Shown in pieces: positions 14,860 to 24,900 of a DNA stretch of 46,604 bases. Position 1 is the stretch's first letter. Every line of letters begins with the position of its first letter. Source of the DNA: Patescibacteria group bacterium (GTDB taxonomy: Bacteria; Patescibacteriota; Gracilibacteria; UM-FILTER-43-11). The stretch lies in the NCBI GenBank assembly GCA_018825145.1, contig JAHJFD010000034.1:1-46604 (forward strand). The letters are read 5' to 3'. The notes under the pieces were generated by a model. That model was not told the DNA's origin, did no database searches, and was given only the letters and a program-made list of their open reading frames with translations. Position numbers and translations under genes: made by a program.

Positions 14860-15609
14860 CTAATCCCCAAGGTAGGCCTCAATAACCTCGGGTTTGGTTT
14901 TAACATGTTCAAAAGTGCCTTCCGCGATCTTGCTTCCGGCATCCAGCACGATCACATGGTCGCAGATCTCGGCGATCAGCTTCATGTCATGTTCCACAAA
15001 CATAAGAGTCCGGCCACTGGCGACCAGTTCACGGATCAGCCCCTTGATTACCTTTATCATCTCAGGGAAAAGCCCGGAAAAAGGCTCATCCATCAAAACC
15101 AGTTTGCTTTCATACATGAAGAGTCGCAGGGTTTCGATCAGTTTGCTCTGCCCATAAGAAAGATTCTTAGCAAGCGAATGTTCTTTGTCCTCCAGACCGA
15201 CTTTCTTCAGCAGGACGCGCGCCTTCTTTTTCTCATTTTCAAACTCCTCGCTCAATATTCCACCACCAAAGAAAACACGCCTCAGATTCACCGGATTCAA
15301 ATATTTACTGGAAAGAAGCATATTCTCCAGAACCGTAATCTGAGGAAGAAGTTTGCTATCCTGGAAAGTGCGCGCTATACCCAAATGGCTGATCTGATCA
15401 GGCGTTTTGCCAATCAGCTCAATACCATCCAGCTTGATAGAACCGCCACTAGCAGGGAAAAGATTGAAAAGAACATTATAAAAACTCGACTTCCCTGCTC
15501 CATTAGGGCCAATTAGACCCGTAATCGAACCATCCTGCACGTCAAACGACAGGTCATTGAGGATTTTAAGGCCGCCGATGTGGAGATTGAGATCTCTTAC
15601 TAATAGCAT
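14860..15609 (-). CDS. livG: Branched-chain amino acid ABC transporter ATPase LivG
   Basis: 249 residues. Walker A GPNGAGKSS, the LivG-specific GIARTFQDSKLLPQITVLENMLL segment (Q-loop region), an ABC signature in the form LSYGQSKLIE, Walker B LVLMDEPFSG and switch histidine MFVEHDM. It pairs with LivF as the second nucleotide-binding subunit. It starts 2 nt after the livM stop, so translation is probably coupled. Confidence 0.9.
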   Translation of the reverse strand: MLLVRDLNLHIGGLKILNDLSFDVQDGSITGLIGPNGAGKSSFYNVLFNLFPASGGSIKLDGIELIGKTPDQISHLGIARTFQDSKLLPQITVLENMLLSSKYLNPVNLRRVFFGGGILSEEFENEKKKARVLLKKVGLEDKEHSLAKNLSYGQSKLIETLRLFMYESKLVLMDEPFSGLFPEMIKVIKGLIRELVASGRTLMFVEHDMKLIAEICDHVIVLDAGSKIAEGTFEHVKTKPEVIEAYLGD

Positions 15610-15611
15610 TT

Positions 15612-16478
15612 TTATATCTTATATTCCCCCAGTAACCCCTGAGGACGTAAATACATGACTAAAATAAGAACAAGGCCATAAATCATCTGCTGAACTTCGG
15701 CCAGAATGGAGGGTGGAAGACCCAAAAAACGAAGAACCTCAGGAAGCAGAATCAAAATGAAAGCTCCCAAAACGGAACCTTTCAAACTCGCCATCCCCCC
15801 CAAAATCACCATGATAAGAATTAGGACCGAAGGCATGAGCTCAAATAGCTTGGGTTCTATAAAAGCCAGAAAAGTTGCGGTAAAACTACCCGCTATGGCC
15901 GCAAAAATCGCCCCCACAGTAAAAACGCTTCTCTGATACCTCAAAACATTATGACCATTCACCGCCGTCACAGTCCGATTTTCCCGAATCCCCTTAATAA
16001 TGATTCCATAAGGTGATTTTGTAATCCGCCTGAAAAAGAAATAAGTAACGATAGCCGTCAGGAACACTAAAGCAAAAAAAAGCGGTTTACTGAAAAAACT
16101 CAGTCCAAAAATTTCAGGTGCCGCAATCCCTTTGATACCGAGAGGCCCCTTAGTCAGATCCGTCCAGTTGAGCATCACGTTGAACATGATGATGGAGAAG
16201 CCGAACGATACGAGAACCAGTGAATCTTCTTTCAATTTCAGAATCGGAAAGGAGGCGAGATACGCTATTACAGCCGCCAAAACCATCCCCACCATCACCG
16301 ACGGAACGAAGCTAAAGCCATGTTGGGTCGTCAAAATAGCCGTTGCATAAGCACCAATTCCATAAAAGGTCGCGTGACTGAGTGAGAGAATACCCGTATA
16401 GCCCGCCACATAATTCAGGCTCATAGCAAGAATCGAAAAGATCGTGACAACAATGGCGAGATGTAAAATGTACTCCAT
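15612..16478 (-). CDS. livM: Branched-chain amino acid ABC transporter permease LivM
   Basis: 288 residues and about eight hydrophobic segments. The N-terminal GYTGILSLSHATFYGIGAYATAIL is the hallmark LivM/LivH motif, the cytoplasmic coupling segment is SPYGIIIKGIRENRTVTAVNGHN, and the C-terminal half has GGMASLKGSVLGAFIL. Together with LivH it forms the membrane channel. The ATG directly follows the livH stop with no gap. Confidence 0.9.
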   Translation of the reverse strand: MEYILHLAIVVTIFSILAMSLNYVAGYTGILSLSHATFYGIGAYATAILTTQHGFSFVPSVMVGMVLAAVIAYLASFPILKLKEDSLVLVSFGFSIIMFNVMLNWTDLTKGPLGIKGIAAPEIFGLSFFSKPLFFALVFLTAIVTYFFFRRITKSPYGIIIKGIRENRTVTAVNGHNVLRYQRSVFTVGAIFAAIAGSFTATFLAFIEPKLFELMPSVLILIMVILGGMASLKGSVLGAFILILLPEVLRFLGLPPSILAEVQQMIYGLVLILVMYLRPQGLLGEYKI

Positions 16479-17348
16479 TTAATTTGAAATTTGCACTTTA
16501 TTAAACATGCCCTGAGGCAAAAAGAGCAGAAAGACCGTGAGCAGAATAAAGGCGGTCACCTCCTGCCAGCCACCACCCAGATAGTAGATGCCGATATTCT
16601 CTACCACACCCAGCAATAAGCCGCCCAGCATGGCACCCCGCATACTGCCGATACCTCCAATGATGGAAGCGATGATGGCCTTTAAAACCAAAAAGAGTCC
16701 GTAAGTTGGCTTCACACCGATTTCGAGTGCCACCATAGTACCGGCGATGGAACTGATAAAAGTGCCGATAAAGAAAACAATAAGAATAATTTGATTGGTT
16801 TTAAGTCCCAAAATGGTAGTCATTTCCGCATTGTCCCCAATCGCCCGAATCGCCATACCGTATTTGGTTTTGTTCAGAAAAAGCTCCAGCAAAATAACCA
16901 GAACGAGCGAGGTAAGCAGAATAACCAACTGATTAAAGGTAATTGTGATGCCCAAAAAGTGATATCCCTCTTTAATTGTTTCACTGATAGAAATGGAATA
17001 AGTATTGTTCTTCCAGATCAGCGCGATCAGATTCTGAACCATGATGAGCGCCCCAAATGACACCACCATCAAAACCAAACTTGAGGCCTTGCGATCCATC
17101 AGGGGCTTATAAAGCCACTGCCAAAAAGCCATACCCAAAAGGGCCGCTATAGCGGCCCCCAAGAACATACTTACAAAGAAGTTGATTTCAAAAGTAAGCA
17201 GGAAGAATCGCGTGAGATATATGCCGAGTACTGCGACAATTCCATATAAAAGATGAAAGAATCGAACGGATGAGAAGATGAGATTAAAGCCAATGGCCAT
17301 CAGGGCATATATGCCCCCGACAATGATTCCATTGACTAAAATCTGCAT
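16479..17348 (-). CDS. livH: Branched-chain amino acid ABC transporter permease LivH
   Basis: 289 residues, highly hydrophobic. It starts MQILVNGIIVGGIYALMAIGFNLIFSS, the usual LivH N-terminus, with the coupling segment KTKYGMAIRAIGDNAEMTTILGL and IGGIGSMRGAMLGGLLLGVVEN near the C-terminus. It is the partner of LivM. It lies 5 nt downstream of the substrate-binding lipoprotein gene. Confidence 0.9.
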   Translation of the reverse strand: MQILVNGIIVGGIYALMAIGFNLIFSSVRFFHLLYGIVAVLGIYLTRFFLLTFEINFFVSMFLGAAIAALLGMAFWQWLYKPLMDRKASSLVLMVVSFGALIMVQNLIALIWKNNTYSISISETIKEGYHFLGITITFNQLVILLTSLVLVILLELFLNKTKYGMAIRAIGDNAEMTTILGLKTNQIILIVFFIGTFISSIAGTMVALEIGVKPTYGLFLVLKAIIASIIGGIGSMRGAMLGGLLLGVVENIGIYYLGGGWQEVTAFILLTVFLLFLPQGMFNKVQISN

Positions 17349-17353
17349 GAAAA

Positions 17354-18511
17354 TTATTCAGTAACGAATACAAATTCACCATCTTTGGCAACCTTTACGC
17401 CTGCGGAAACATTATTATCTCCGTTTTCATCAAATTTTACATCGCTGGCTACACCCTTAAAAGTGGGCATGGAGTAAAGGTAGTCTTTGAGTGCTGTGCC
17501 ATCATAGCCAACCGCTGCTATGCCATTGGCGACAATATTGGCCGCGTCATAACCAAAAAGCGGTATGACAGCGGCAGACTGAGGTGCGGGTAATTCTGCG
17601 GCCTTTTCGGAATAACCGGAACGGCTTGGGTCTTCCGCAACCATAACAACCTTCACTCCCTCAGCGGCATCCTTAGCTGTATCAAAGAAGTCAGGTGCCG
17701 GAAGCGTATCTCCGCCATAAATCTGAATATTCAGGCCAAGCTCGGCTGCTTGTTTTACGGCAAAAGCTCCGACAACAGGACTTTGGGGAATAACAATAAG
17801 AACATCCGCCCCACTTTCCTGAACTTTGGCGAGAAGAGTCCGGAAGTCGGTATTGTCAGCGGCAAAAGGCTCATCTAACACGGATTCTTTGCCGGCTGTC
17901 GCTAAATGTCTTGCAATTGCTCCACGATAGGCCTGAGCGTAATCGCTCTGTTCGGTGAGTACGGCAACGGACTCGTAACCATGTGCCAGAATATCGTCCA
18001 CCATGGTCTTAGCCACCTGTTCATCAGACGGATAATTCCTGAACACGTAATCGCCGGCAGTTGTTACATCCGGACTGGAAGAGAGTGATGAGAAAAGCAG
18101 AACTTTGTTTGCCTCGGCAATCGGTGCAGCTGCCAGAGTTTCACCGGAACACTGACCGCCCAGAATCACCTGAACCTTATCGATGTTGATCAGCTTTTGA
18201 GCGGCATTGGCGGCATCCTGACCATTACATTTACCATCTTCATAAATAACCTCAACTGTGCTATCACCGATAGTGTGATTTTCGGAAAAATAAAGTTCAA
18301 TTCCTGCCTTCATGTCCTGACCATAGCCGGCCGCATTACCGGTTAGAGGCCCGATATAACCGATCTTGATTACATCAGGGAGTTCAACTGCTGCCGCTTC
18401 ATCGGAAGCGTCACCGGTATCGAAGCCGGCAGGGGCACCGCCACCAAGATTACAGCCAACCAAAAACAGACTGGAAAAGAGGAGTGCCAGTAAAGTTGTT
18501 TTCTTAAACAT
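17354..18511 (-). CDS. livK: Branched-chain amino acid ABC transporter substrate-binding lipoprotein
   Basis: 385 residues. A signal peptide with lipobox LFLVGCN (Cys near residue 20) anchors it outside the membrane. The mature part is a type I periplasmic-binding fold: IKIGYIGPLTGNAAGYGQDMKAGIELYF, DGKCNGQDAANAAQKLI, GGQCSGETLAAAPIAEANKVLLFSSLSSSPD, then YVFRNYPSDEQ. It captures the substrate for LivHMGF. A short linker rich in Gly/Ala/Asp follows the lipid anchor. Transcription probably enters from the gene upstream (38-nt gap); I see no clear promoter or strong SD in that gap. Confidence 0.9.
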   Translation of the reverse strand: MFKKTTLLALLFSSLFLVGCNLGGGAPAGFDTGDASDEAAAVELPDVIKIGYIGPLTGNAAGYGQDMKAGIELYFSENHTIGDSTVEVIYEDGKCNGQDAANAAQKLINIDKVQVILGGQCSGETLAAAPIAEANKVLLFSSLSSSPDVTTAGDYVFRNYPSDEQVAKTMVDDILAHGYESVAVLTEQSDYAQAYRGAIARHLATAGKESVLDEPFAADNTDFRTLLAKVQESGADVLIVIPQSPVVGAFAVKQAAELGLNIQIYGGDTLPAPDFFDTAKDAAEGVKVVMVAEDPSRSGYSEKAAELPAPQSAAVIPLFGYDAANIVANGIAAVGYDGTALKDYLYSMPTFKGVASDVKFDENGDNNVSAGVKVAKDGEFVFVTE

Positions 18512-18548
18512 AAATAAAAAATTAAAAAATATTCAAGAGGTCATTCTA

Positions 18549-19190
18549 CTACTCAACAACATTGAGTACAACCAATTTACTGTTGTCTTCAGGGAGTTCA
18601 GAACGTTTCACTTTGAAGCTATCCAATGGCTCATCCGCCTTAGCCCCCATCACCGACAAAAATGCGTCACGACTGTTTAAATCCAGCTTACTGCCCTCGG
18701 TGTTATAGCACATAGGAATAATAATACGTGGCTCGATCTGTTCGATGACTTCTTTGGCCTTTTTTGGCTCAAGACATCCTTTGCCGCCAACCGGCACAAA
18801 TAATATACCCACTTCACCTACCTGTTCCAGCTGTTCAGGGGTCAGTTTGGTTCCCTGTGCGCCCAAATGACAAAGACGTATATTCGCCCAGTTGATAACA
18901 GTAATATTGTTCTCCAGCTGTTCTTTGTCTTCCTTCTGATTATGAAAAGAGTGGATCATTTTAAAATGAATCCCCCTGGTTTCGTATTCGCCGGGCCAAC
19001 TGAAAACTTTTGGGTCACCCTCAACTGCATCAACATTATTATATGGAGACGCATTATGACTGACCGTCACCGCATCGGCTGAAAGCGTCGGTAATTTGAG
19101 ACCGATTTCTTCCTGAAAAGGATCGGTTACTAATGTAACGCCCCCTTCGGTGACCGAAAAACAGGCGTGTCCGTAAAACTTGATTTCCAT
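18549..19190 (-). CDS. Metallo-beta-lactamase-fold protein, metal ligands lost (probable pseudoenzyme)
   Basis: 213 residues resembling UlaG/UPF0173-like hydrolases: MEIKFYGHACFSVTEGGVTLVTDPF, PKVFSWPGEYE, and IPVGG-like LFVPVGGKG with RIIIPM near the end. The catalytic HxHxDH motif, expected after VTVSH, reads VSHNASPYNN. The later HLGDLG-type Asp is Ala (HLGAQG), and the expected MHY is MCY. All but one of the expected metal ligands are therefore missing. It lies directly upstream of the liv genes on the same strand and may share their transcript. It could be a structural or regulatory remnant. Confidence 0.8.
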   Translation of the reverse strand: MEIKFYGHACFSVTEGGVTLVTDPFQEEIGLKLPTLSADAVTVSHNASPYNNVDAVEGDPKVFSWPGEYETRGIHFKMIHSFHNQKEDKEQLENNITVINWANIRLCHLGAQGTKLTPEQLEQVGEVGILFVPVGGKGCLEPKKAKEVIEQIEPRIIIPMCYNTEGSKLDLNSRDAFLSVMGAKADEPLDSFKVKRSELPEDNSKLVVLNVVE

Positions 19191-19219
19191 ATTGTTGCAT
19201 GCTTAAAAAACCACACGCC

Positions 19220-19228
19220 ATTCTAGCA
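19220..19228 (-). promoter_or_regulatory. Possible extended -10 before the MBL-fold gene
   Basis: TGCTAGAAT (minus strand) 29 nt before the ATG fits an extended -10, but the -35 region is weak. Confidence 0.35.
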
Positions 19229-19258
19229 TAAGCCGCTCACTTCTGGAAAGGGTCTCTT

Positions 19259-20302
19259 TTAGGCTCTGATCGCCCGGATAGCCCCCCAGACAAGAATACC
19301 TAAAGAAGCTAAAGCGAAAGCAAAAAGTAATGTTTCAGCCGGTCCGGTGTCGGGCTGCCCATGCACCCCGGAAAGAACGGCATTGTAGGTTTGCTGGCTA
19401 TAGGGCTGTACCGCTGAGTAAGTAACATTGGCCTGATAAGCCGCCTGCTGGGTAACCGCCTTATTCTGGGCAAGCACGTCATAGGGGCTAACCGTGACGG
19501 TATGCGTGTTATAACGATACACGCCGCCGCCGGCTCCCGCACCCGCCCCAGCCTGCATGGCCCCCTGCGCGCCAAACTGGTCAGACTGTCCGCCGGGAAT
19601 AAAAACAGCACTTGGCTGCGCGATACCGGCTCCGTGCAAACCGGCCGCCTGATCCGTTAGAAGCTGCATCAGATCCTGAATCTGCTGATCACTTTGCTTT
19701 TGTTTTTCCTTGAAATCTTCAAGCTGCTTGCTGAGCGCCTGCAAAAGCTTGGCATTGGCATCCAGAGATTCCGCACCTTCTACGACCGCTTCTGCGACAT
19801 CAACTGTTTCGGTTTCCTTGTCGGCTTCATCAATGACAACACTCTCGGCACCAGTAACCGCCGCGGCTTTGTCCATGTCACTGACGGCCTCCTCGCCACC
19901 TTCGATTTCGGTGACAGGTTCAACCTGAATCGTTACCGCCTCTGATTCCGCCTGAATAACAGCCTCGTCAGCTGCTTTTTCTTTTTCAGCCTCCGCCTGC
20001 TGCTCTGCCCCTTCTTCTTGTTTACCGCCAAACAAAGCTCCTTCCTGCTGTTTTTCATAATCGGGAACCACCTTCAAGGTGCCGTCAAAGAGCTGCGCCT
20101 GCATAAGGCCGGCGAACTCCTGAGGAACAAGAAGCACAGTCAGAAAAATCACCAACGCCACAAAGCCGCCGCCCCAAAAGACGCGGTTTCTAACCTTGTA
20201 TGTTTCTCCTTTCGGAGATTTTAAAGCAACCTTATTCACAGCGGCGGACGTCGCTTCATCGGGAATTGTGATCCAAACGGTGTCTTTTTTTAGGACAGTC
20301 AT
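19259..20302 (-). CDS. Bitopic coiled-coil membrane protein at the end of the cohesin-dockerin operon
   Basis: 347 residues from MTVLKKDTVWITIPDEATS; the open frame upstream of this overlaps the preceding gene and I reject it. The ATG comes one base after the stop of that gene. Residues ~30-50 form a membrane helix (FWGGGFVALVIFLTVLLV). They are followed by a long Glu/Ala-rich acidic region, a coiled-coil-like stretch (ALSKQLEDFKEKQKQ), a Gly/Ala-rich low-complexity part, and a C-terminal helix (LLFAFALASLGILVWGAI). No family is recognised. Its position suggests it anchors or spaces the surface complex at the membrane. Confidence 0.75.
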   Translation of the reverse strand: MTVLKKDTVWITIPDEATSAAVNKVALKSPKGETYKVRNRVFWGGGFVALVIFLTVLLVPQEFAGLMQAQLFDGTLKVVPDYEKQQEGALFGGKQEEGAEQQAEAEKEKAADEAVIQAESEAVTIQVEPVTEIEGGEEAVSDMDKAAAVTGAESVVIDEADKETETVDVAEAVVEGAESLDANAKLLQALSKQLEDFKEKQKQSDQQIQDLMQLLTDQAAGLHGAGIAQPSAVFIPGGQSDQFGAQGAMQAGAGAGAGGGVYRYNTHTVTVSPYDVLAQNKAVTQQAAYQANVTYSAVQPYSQQTYNAVLSGVHGQPDTGPAETLLFAFALASLGILVWGAIRAIRA

Positions 20303-20303
20303 T

Positions 20304-21362
20304 TTATGCTGGATTAGATTTCGATTTATTTTTTCGGAAAGCCAGTGTGCCGCCAAGACCAAGGGCTGAAAAAGCCAGCCAGCCGACCAGTGGGCCGTTC
20401 TGAGGCTGTAAAGGTATTCTGGCAAGAAGAGATGCCAGAATTTCGTCAAAAGGCGAAGTGGATGACAGCGGTTCATTGATGATGACTGCCGCCTCATCGG
20501 AATAATCGCTTTCCCTTGACTGGGAATCATAGGCAGTAATTGCAAAGTAATAGACTTCGCCATTATTCAGTCCGTCCAGACGATACTGGCTGACTCTGCC
20601 AATTGTTCTGCGTCGGGTATACATGCCGGAAGTTTTTCCGTAATAAAGGTTATAGCCAACCAGCTCCGGTTCACTGCTCAGGTCCCACTTAAGATCGACA
20701 TAACCCGGACCGGTATTCACCTGTAAATTCTGGGGTCTTTGCAGATTGGCAAACCCATAACCGGTCACGATGACCTCGGCCGGAGGAAGCTCCGTAACCG
20801 CTTCCTGACCTCCGTATGGCTGTGCGCCTGGATTGAGGTTGATTATCAGTGCTTCCGGCTCTCCGGAAAGAATATTGACCGGAAAAGCCTGGTCGACAAT
20901 ATTCACGCTGGTATGTCCCAGTTCGGACACCTGATAGTCGTAAGCCTCGATCGGCGTGGCAATCGCGTAAGGAGTTTTTACTTTAAACCGGACAGTCGCC
21001 ACCTTAGCCTGAGCCTGGGCAAAGCCGCCGGAAATATTGGAGCGCCCCAATTTAACCAGCCCCTGGTCGGTACTGATTTCGGTTTCACCGGGAGCGGAAA
21101 GGGTGAAAGGAGATTCATCGGTATCAATGCTGACCGCCTCCAGAACGTCTGCGTTGTAATCCAGCCAGGAACGGACAGAGACAACATTCTGAAGTCCCGG
21201 ATTCTTGAGGGTAAGATTCACATCGAATTCATCCCCCACTCTGGCTTCAGTGACGGCGGAAGTTATTTCCAGCGTGGCATCCGCCTGCTGGGCCAGAGTT
21301 ATGGCGTAACAGACAGTAATGGATACAAGCAAACCGGTAATAATATATAGAGTTTTCTTCAT
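20304..21362 (-). CDS. Cohesin-like and fibronectin-III surface protein with C-terminal anchor
   Basis: 352 residues. After a signal peptide (MKKTLYIITGLLVSITVCYA), residues ~27-165 resemble a cohesin domain: ITSAVTEARVGDEFDVNLTLKNP, SVRSWLDYNADVLEAVSI, then VATVRFKVKT. Residues ~208-300 are a fibronectin type III domain (RPQNLQVNTGPGYVDLKWDLS... YYFAITAYDSQSRES). A C-terminal hydrophobic helix followed by RKNKSKS serves as membrane or wall anchor. Cohesins bind dockerins, and dockerin-like tails occur in the two large proteins of the same operon. It is a paralogue of the lipoprotein at 21364. Cohesin assignment is by pattern, so moderately sure. Confidence 0.75.
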   Translation of the reverse strand: MKKTLYIITGLLVSITVCYAITLAQQADATLEITSAVTEARVGDEFDVNLTLKNPGLQNVVSVRSWLDYNADVLEAVSIDTDESPFTLSAPGETEISTDQGLVKLGRSNISGGFAQAQAKVATVRFKVKTPYAIATPIEAYDYQVSELGHTSVNIVDQAFPVNILSGEPEALIINLNPGAQPYGGQEAVTELPPAEVIVTGYGFANLQRPQNLQVNTGPGYVDLKWDLSSEPELVGYNLYYGKTSGMYTRRRTIGRVSQYRLDGLNNGEVYYFAITAYDSQSRESDYSDEAAVIINEPLSSTSPFDEILASLLARIPLQPQNGPLVGWLAFSALGLGGTLAFRKNKSKSNPA

Positions 21363-21363
21363 C

Positions 21364-21936
21364 TTATTGATTTAGGATAAGAAGGGGTGACTGAGGTTTA
21401 AGCAGGATATTAACAGGGGCTCCGTCCAGCATCATGTTGGCGGAAGTATGCCCGGTTAAATCCTGTTTATAGTCATAAGCCTCAATCATCGCAACGCCAT
21501 CGGAAACCCGCCCAAAGTGAAGATCCGCCACAACAATCTCTTTATCATTTACTGCCGAAACAGCGGAACGCCCAAGCATCATCAGACCTGCCTCATTATC
21601 AAAGTTGTTATCATAGGGGGCAGTGAGTTCAAACGCTGAAACTGCGGTGTCGATAGAAATACCTTTCAGATCATCCGGGTTATAAGCGAGCCAGGCCTGA
21701 AGCGAAGTAATCGGCTTCTTTTCGGGATTATCCAGCATAAGGCGAAGTACAAAACCCTTGTCATCAGCCTTAACCTGTACCAGGGAAAGCTTTACTGTTT
21801 TTTTCATTTCCTGTGCCTCAGCAATACGCTCCATGCCAGCCTCGGACACGTTCTTCGGGCTGCAGCCAGCCAGCAGATTGGCGGAAATAACAACAATAGC
21901 GGCCGCGATGAGAATTTTTACAGATTTCAGATTCAT
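21364..21936 (-). CDS. Cohesin-like lipoprotein
   Basis: 190 residues, lipobox LLAGCSPK near residue 24. The mature part resembles the cohesin-like domain of the next gene: LVQVKADDKGFVLRLMLDNP, SLQAWLAYNPDDLKGISIDT, IEAYDYKQDLTGHTSANMM and APVNILLKP all have counterparts there. As a single cohesin-like domain on a lipid anchor it could tether a dockerin-bearing surface protein to the cell. It lies between the two giant proteins and its paralogue on one strand with gaps of 1-18 nt. Confidence 0.7.
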   Translation of the reverse strand: MNLKSVKILIAAAIVVISANLLAGCSPKNVSEAGMERIAEAQEMKKTVKLSLVQVKADDKGFVLRLMLDNPEKKPITSLQAWLAYNPDDLKGISIDTAVSAFELTAPYDNNFDNEAGLMMLGRSAVSAVNDKEIVVADLHFGRVSDGVAMIEAYDYKQDLTGHTSANMMLDGAPVNILLKPQSPLLILNQ

Positions 21937-21954
21937 GACTTGAATTTTGTTTGA

Positions 21955-24900
21955 TTATTGAATTTCGCCGCCGGCGGGTTCCGAAGTGATAGGAACAGTG
22001 GCATTTGGATTGGCCTCAGGCGGCTGACCCGCCTGATTGGCGGCGGTAGCCTGCGCGGCCGCATTGGCGGCGGCACTAGCCACGTTTTCCCCCTGCCCGA
22101 AGTAAATAGTTCCGTAAACTGAAGAGAAAATAGTGAAGTCACTGAAATCCACCTTTCCGTCGCCATTTAAGTCGGCAAAATTGGCGGCCGCCTTATGCTG
22201 AGCGACAGCCAGGTTATAGCCTTTAAAGCCTTTATTGAGCGATACCGGTAACTTGGTGCCATCGTAAGATTCCAGGCCCTCAAGGGTAATGCGGTATTTC
22301 TGCTCGGACTTCTGAGGCCCGGTCTTAATATGCAAAACATTTCCCGGAGCCAGGAGTGAAACGCCAAGAACATCCAGCTTTTGGGAAGTGTTCCCGCTTT
22401 CATAAATTGAAACGCCAAACTGAGTACTTCCATCGGTCTGGCTCATGCCGGAACGGACGGAAGAAGGTTTAAGGTTATCCCTGAATTCCAGTTCAACCAT
22501 ATTTACATCGCTCGCCTGTATGTACTCCAGAACAGGAGCCTTATTCAGTGCCTTAAAACCGTTGAAATTCAGGCGGCTCGACGCCCCTTCCGTCATTCCG
22601 CGGCCCACAATGTCTTTGACTGACTTGGAAACGGAAAGGACATAGCGCTTGCCGGGAGTCTGGCTAAAGGTAGTCAGAGTAACCACGGTACCGGAAGCAT
22701 TGATTGTTGCGCCGGTAACAGGCAGTTCTTCATTTATATCGCTTTCACTGCTAACCGTGAACCCTTTTCCGGAAGCGCTTACGGTAGTAGCTGAGATTTC
22801 TTTGTTAAACAATACTTCAAGGGTCGTTTCGCCGGTTGGAATAGCGGCAAGGGCCTTTGGCGGCTCCTGCTGGTCGGAAATGGAATCACCCGTGCCCACA
22901 TAAACCGGAATACTGCCCTGGGTTGTCTTACCGCCGGCATCCGTCACAATGACCCCTACCTGGTAAGGGTTAGGACTGGCAGTCGTGAGCGTGCTGACCG
23001 TGACATTCGGAAGGATAAACCATTGTCCGTTCATCCCCTCCTTCACACTGGGATTCATGCAGACAAGCACATTGGAACCCGTGGGACAACTGCCGTCGGA
23101 AGGCGCGGCGGCCTGACCGCCGCCCAAAGTACCGTTGGTCTGCGTGCCCACCTGCCCGATTTCACTTAAGTTAGCGATCACGGATTCGACATCGCCGTCG
23201 TCATCCTGAATGAAAGCGTACAGGGTAATCGGCGTCTGTCCGTCATTGAGCGCCACACGGGGGGTGGTGTAAGCCCGGTCCGCGACAACCCTTGGCGCAT
23301 CGCCAAGCGTATCTTTGTGGGTCACATCAATCTGTAATATCAGGCTGGTCATTCCTCCCGTTTTATCGGTCGCGACAATGTTAATATCGTGCATTCCGAG
23401 CGGAGCTATTTTTGGAACGGTTAAACCGCTCGCCTTATACCAGGCGGTAAAACCGTCCGTTCCGGCATCCGCGTCTTTCTGGAGCTTGACCGGAGAAAGG
23501 CCGAGAGTCCCGAAATTGGCTGTCACATCCTGCACGGCGGCCAGGCCATCGGCGTCCGAAACAAAAACATTGATATCGAAAGCCGTCTTGCCGTCCCGCG
23601 GAATGGATTTGCGCGGACTGATGTAGCTGAGGTCACTGCTTATAGTAGGGCCGTTCGCGGAAGCGGAAACCTGCAGCGAAACAGTTTTAGTGGATTTTTC
23701 ACCCGTTTTGTCCGAGGCGGTAATGGTAATTGTGTAATTACCCTCACCGGTTGCCGTAGGAATAGTGAATTCTTCCGACTGGAAGTATTGCGTTTCCAGT
23801 TCAGTCCCTTCCGCCACCTCGCTTACCGCGGTCAAAGGCATAAAACCAATTCCCAGCGCCCCCAGATCCGCGATTACGGAATTGATGGTTGACGCGCCGT
23901 CCTGATCTGTTACCTGAGCGGAAATCCTGAGTGGAGTAGTGGAATGAGGCGACACGCTGATCGGACTAACATAAGCCTGATCGATCACCGGCGCCACGCT
24001 TTTGATAACGTCTTTACTAACTCGAATACTTACAGTACCGGTAAATTTTTCACTGTCCTTGCGCACCTCCACCGGAAGCAAATAAGGCGCATCTTTCGTC
24101 TGCACAGTAGCCGGCACCGTCGTTTCATAGGTATACCACTGGCTGTACTGTGGCTGAGTGCCGGTGTCTTTGACCATTTCGGTGGTCGAAGGCCCGCCGA
24201 TCTGGCTGAGGTTCACGACCACGCTGGAAATACTGGAAAGACCCACAGGATCTTCCACAAGCACCCATAATTTGGTCTTCGTCACACCGTCATTCGCAAC
24301 ACTGTACGGATTAGCTTTCGACTGATCCGAATGTACGGTCAGCACCTGCTCGGGAAGAGTAACAAGAAGCGCGCTGGTAAAGACCAGCGAATTATCGGCG
24401 TTGTCTATCAAAGTAACATTGTAAAGATCCGCCGCAAAATCAGCCGGTACCGTAAAAGTCAGCGATGTGGCCGTCTGACTGACAATTGTCATGACCTCGG
24501 TACCAACCCGAACCTCTTTTACCACATCAAGGTTCTTACCTGAGATTATAACGTTAGTCTCAAGTTCATTGGTGATCTGACTGGGTGTCAGCAAAGTAAT
24601 AGACGCCGTTGGCAACTGAAACCCGAAGAAATTATTCACTTTGGCATTGCCAAGCCGGAGACCGTTGGAATCTTTGACGCCGTTAAACACGACAAAATAG
24701 TTCAGAGCGGAACTCTGAATGGCCGTTTTCAGTTCATAAGTATCCGAGTCAATCTTAGTCACGCCGGTCACAACAAGACTGGTACGTACAGCGGGGTTAA
24801 GCGGATCTGTAAACCGGAAAATATTGTGGTTCACAGGAGTGAAACTGCTCTCCAGAATCTCACCGCTAAAGTTGATTCGTAAAGTCTGCGCATCGATCAC

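Noticed and set aside
20303-20563. N-terminal extension of the coiled-coil protein
   Set aside because: It overlaps the preceding cohesin-like gene in another frame; the ATG at 20302 follows that gene's stop by one base and begins a sensible protein.
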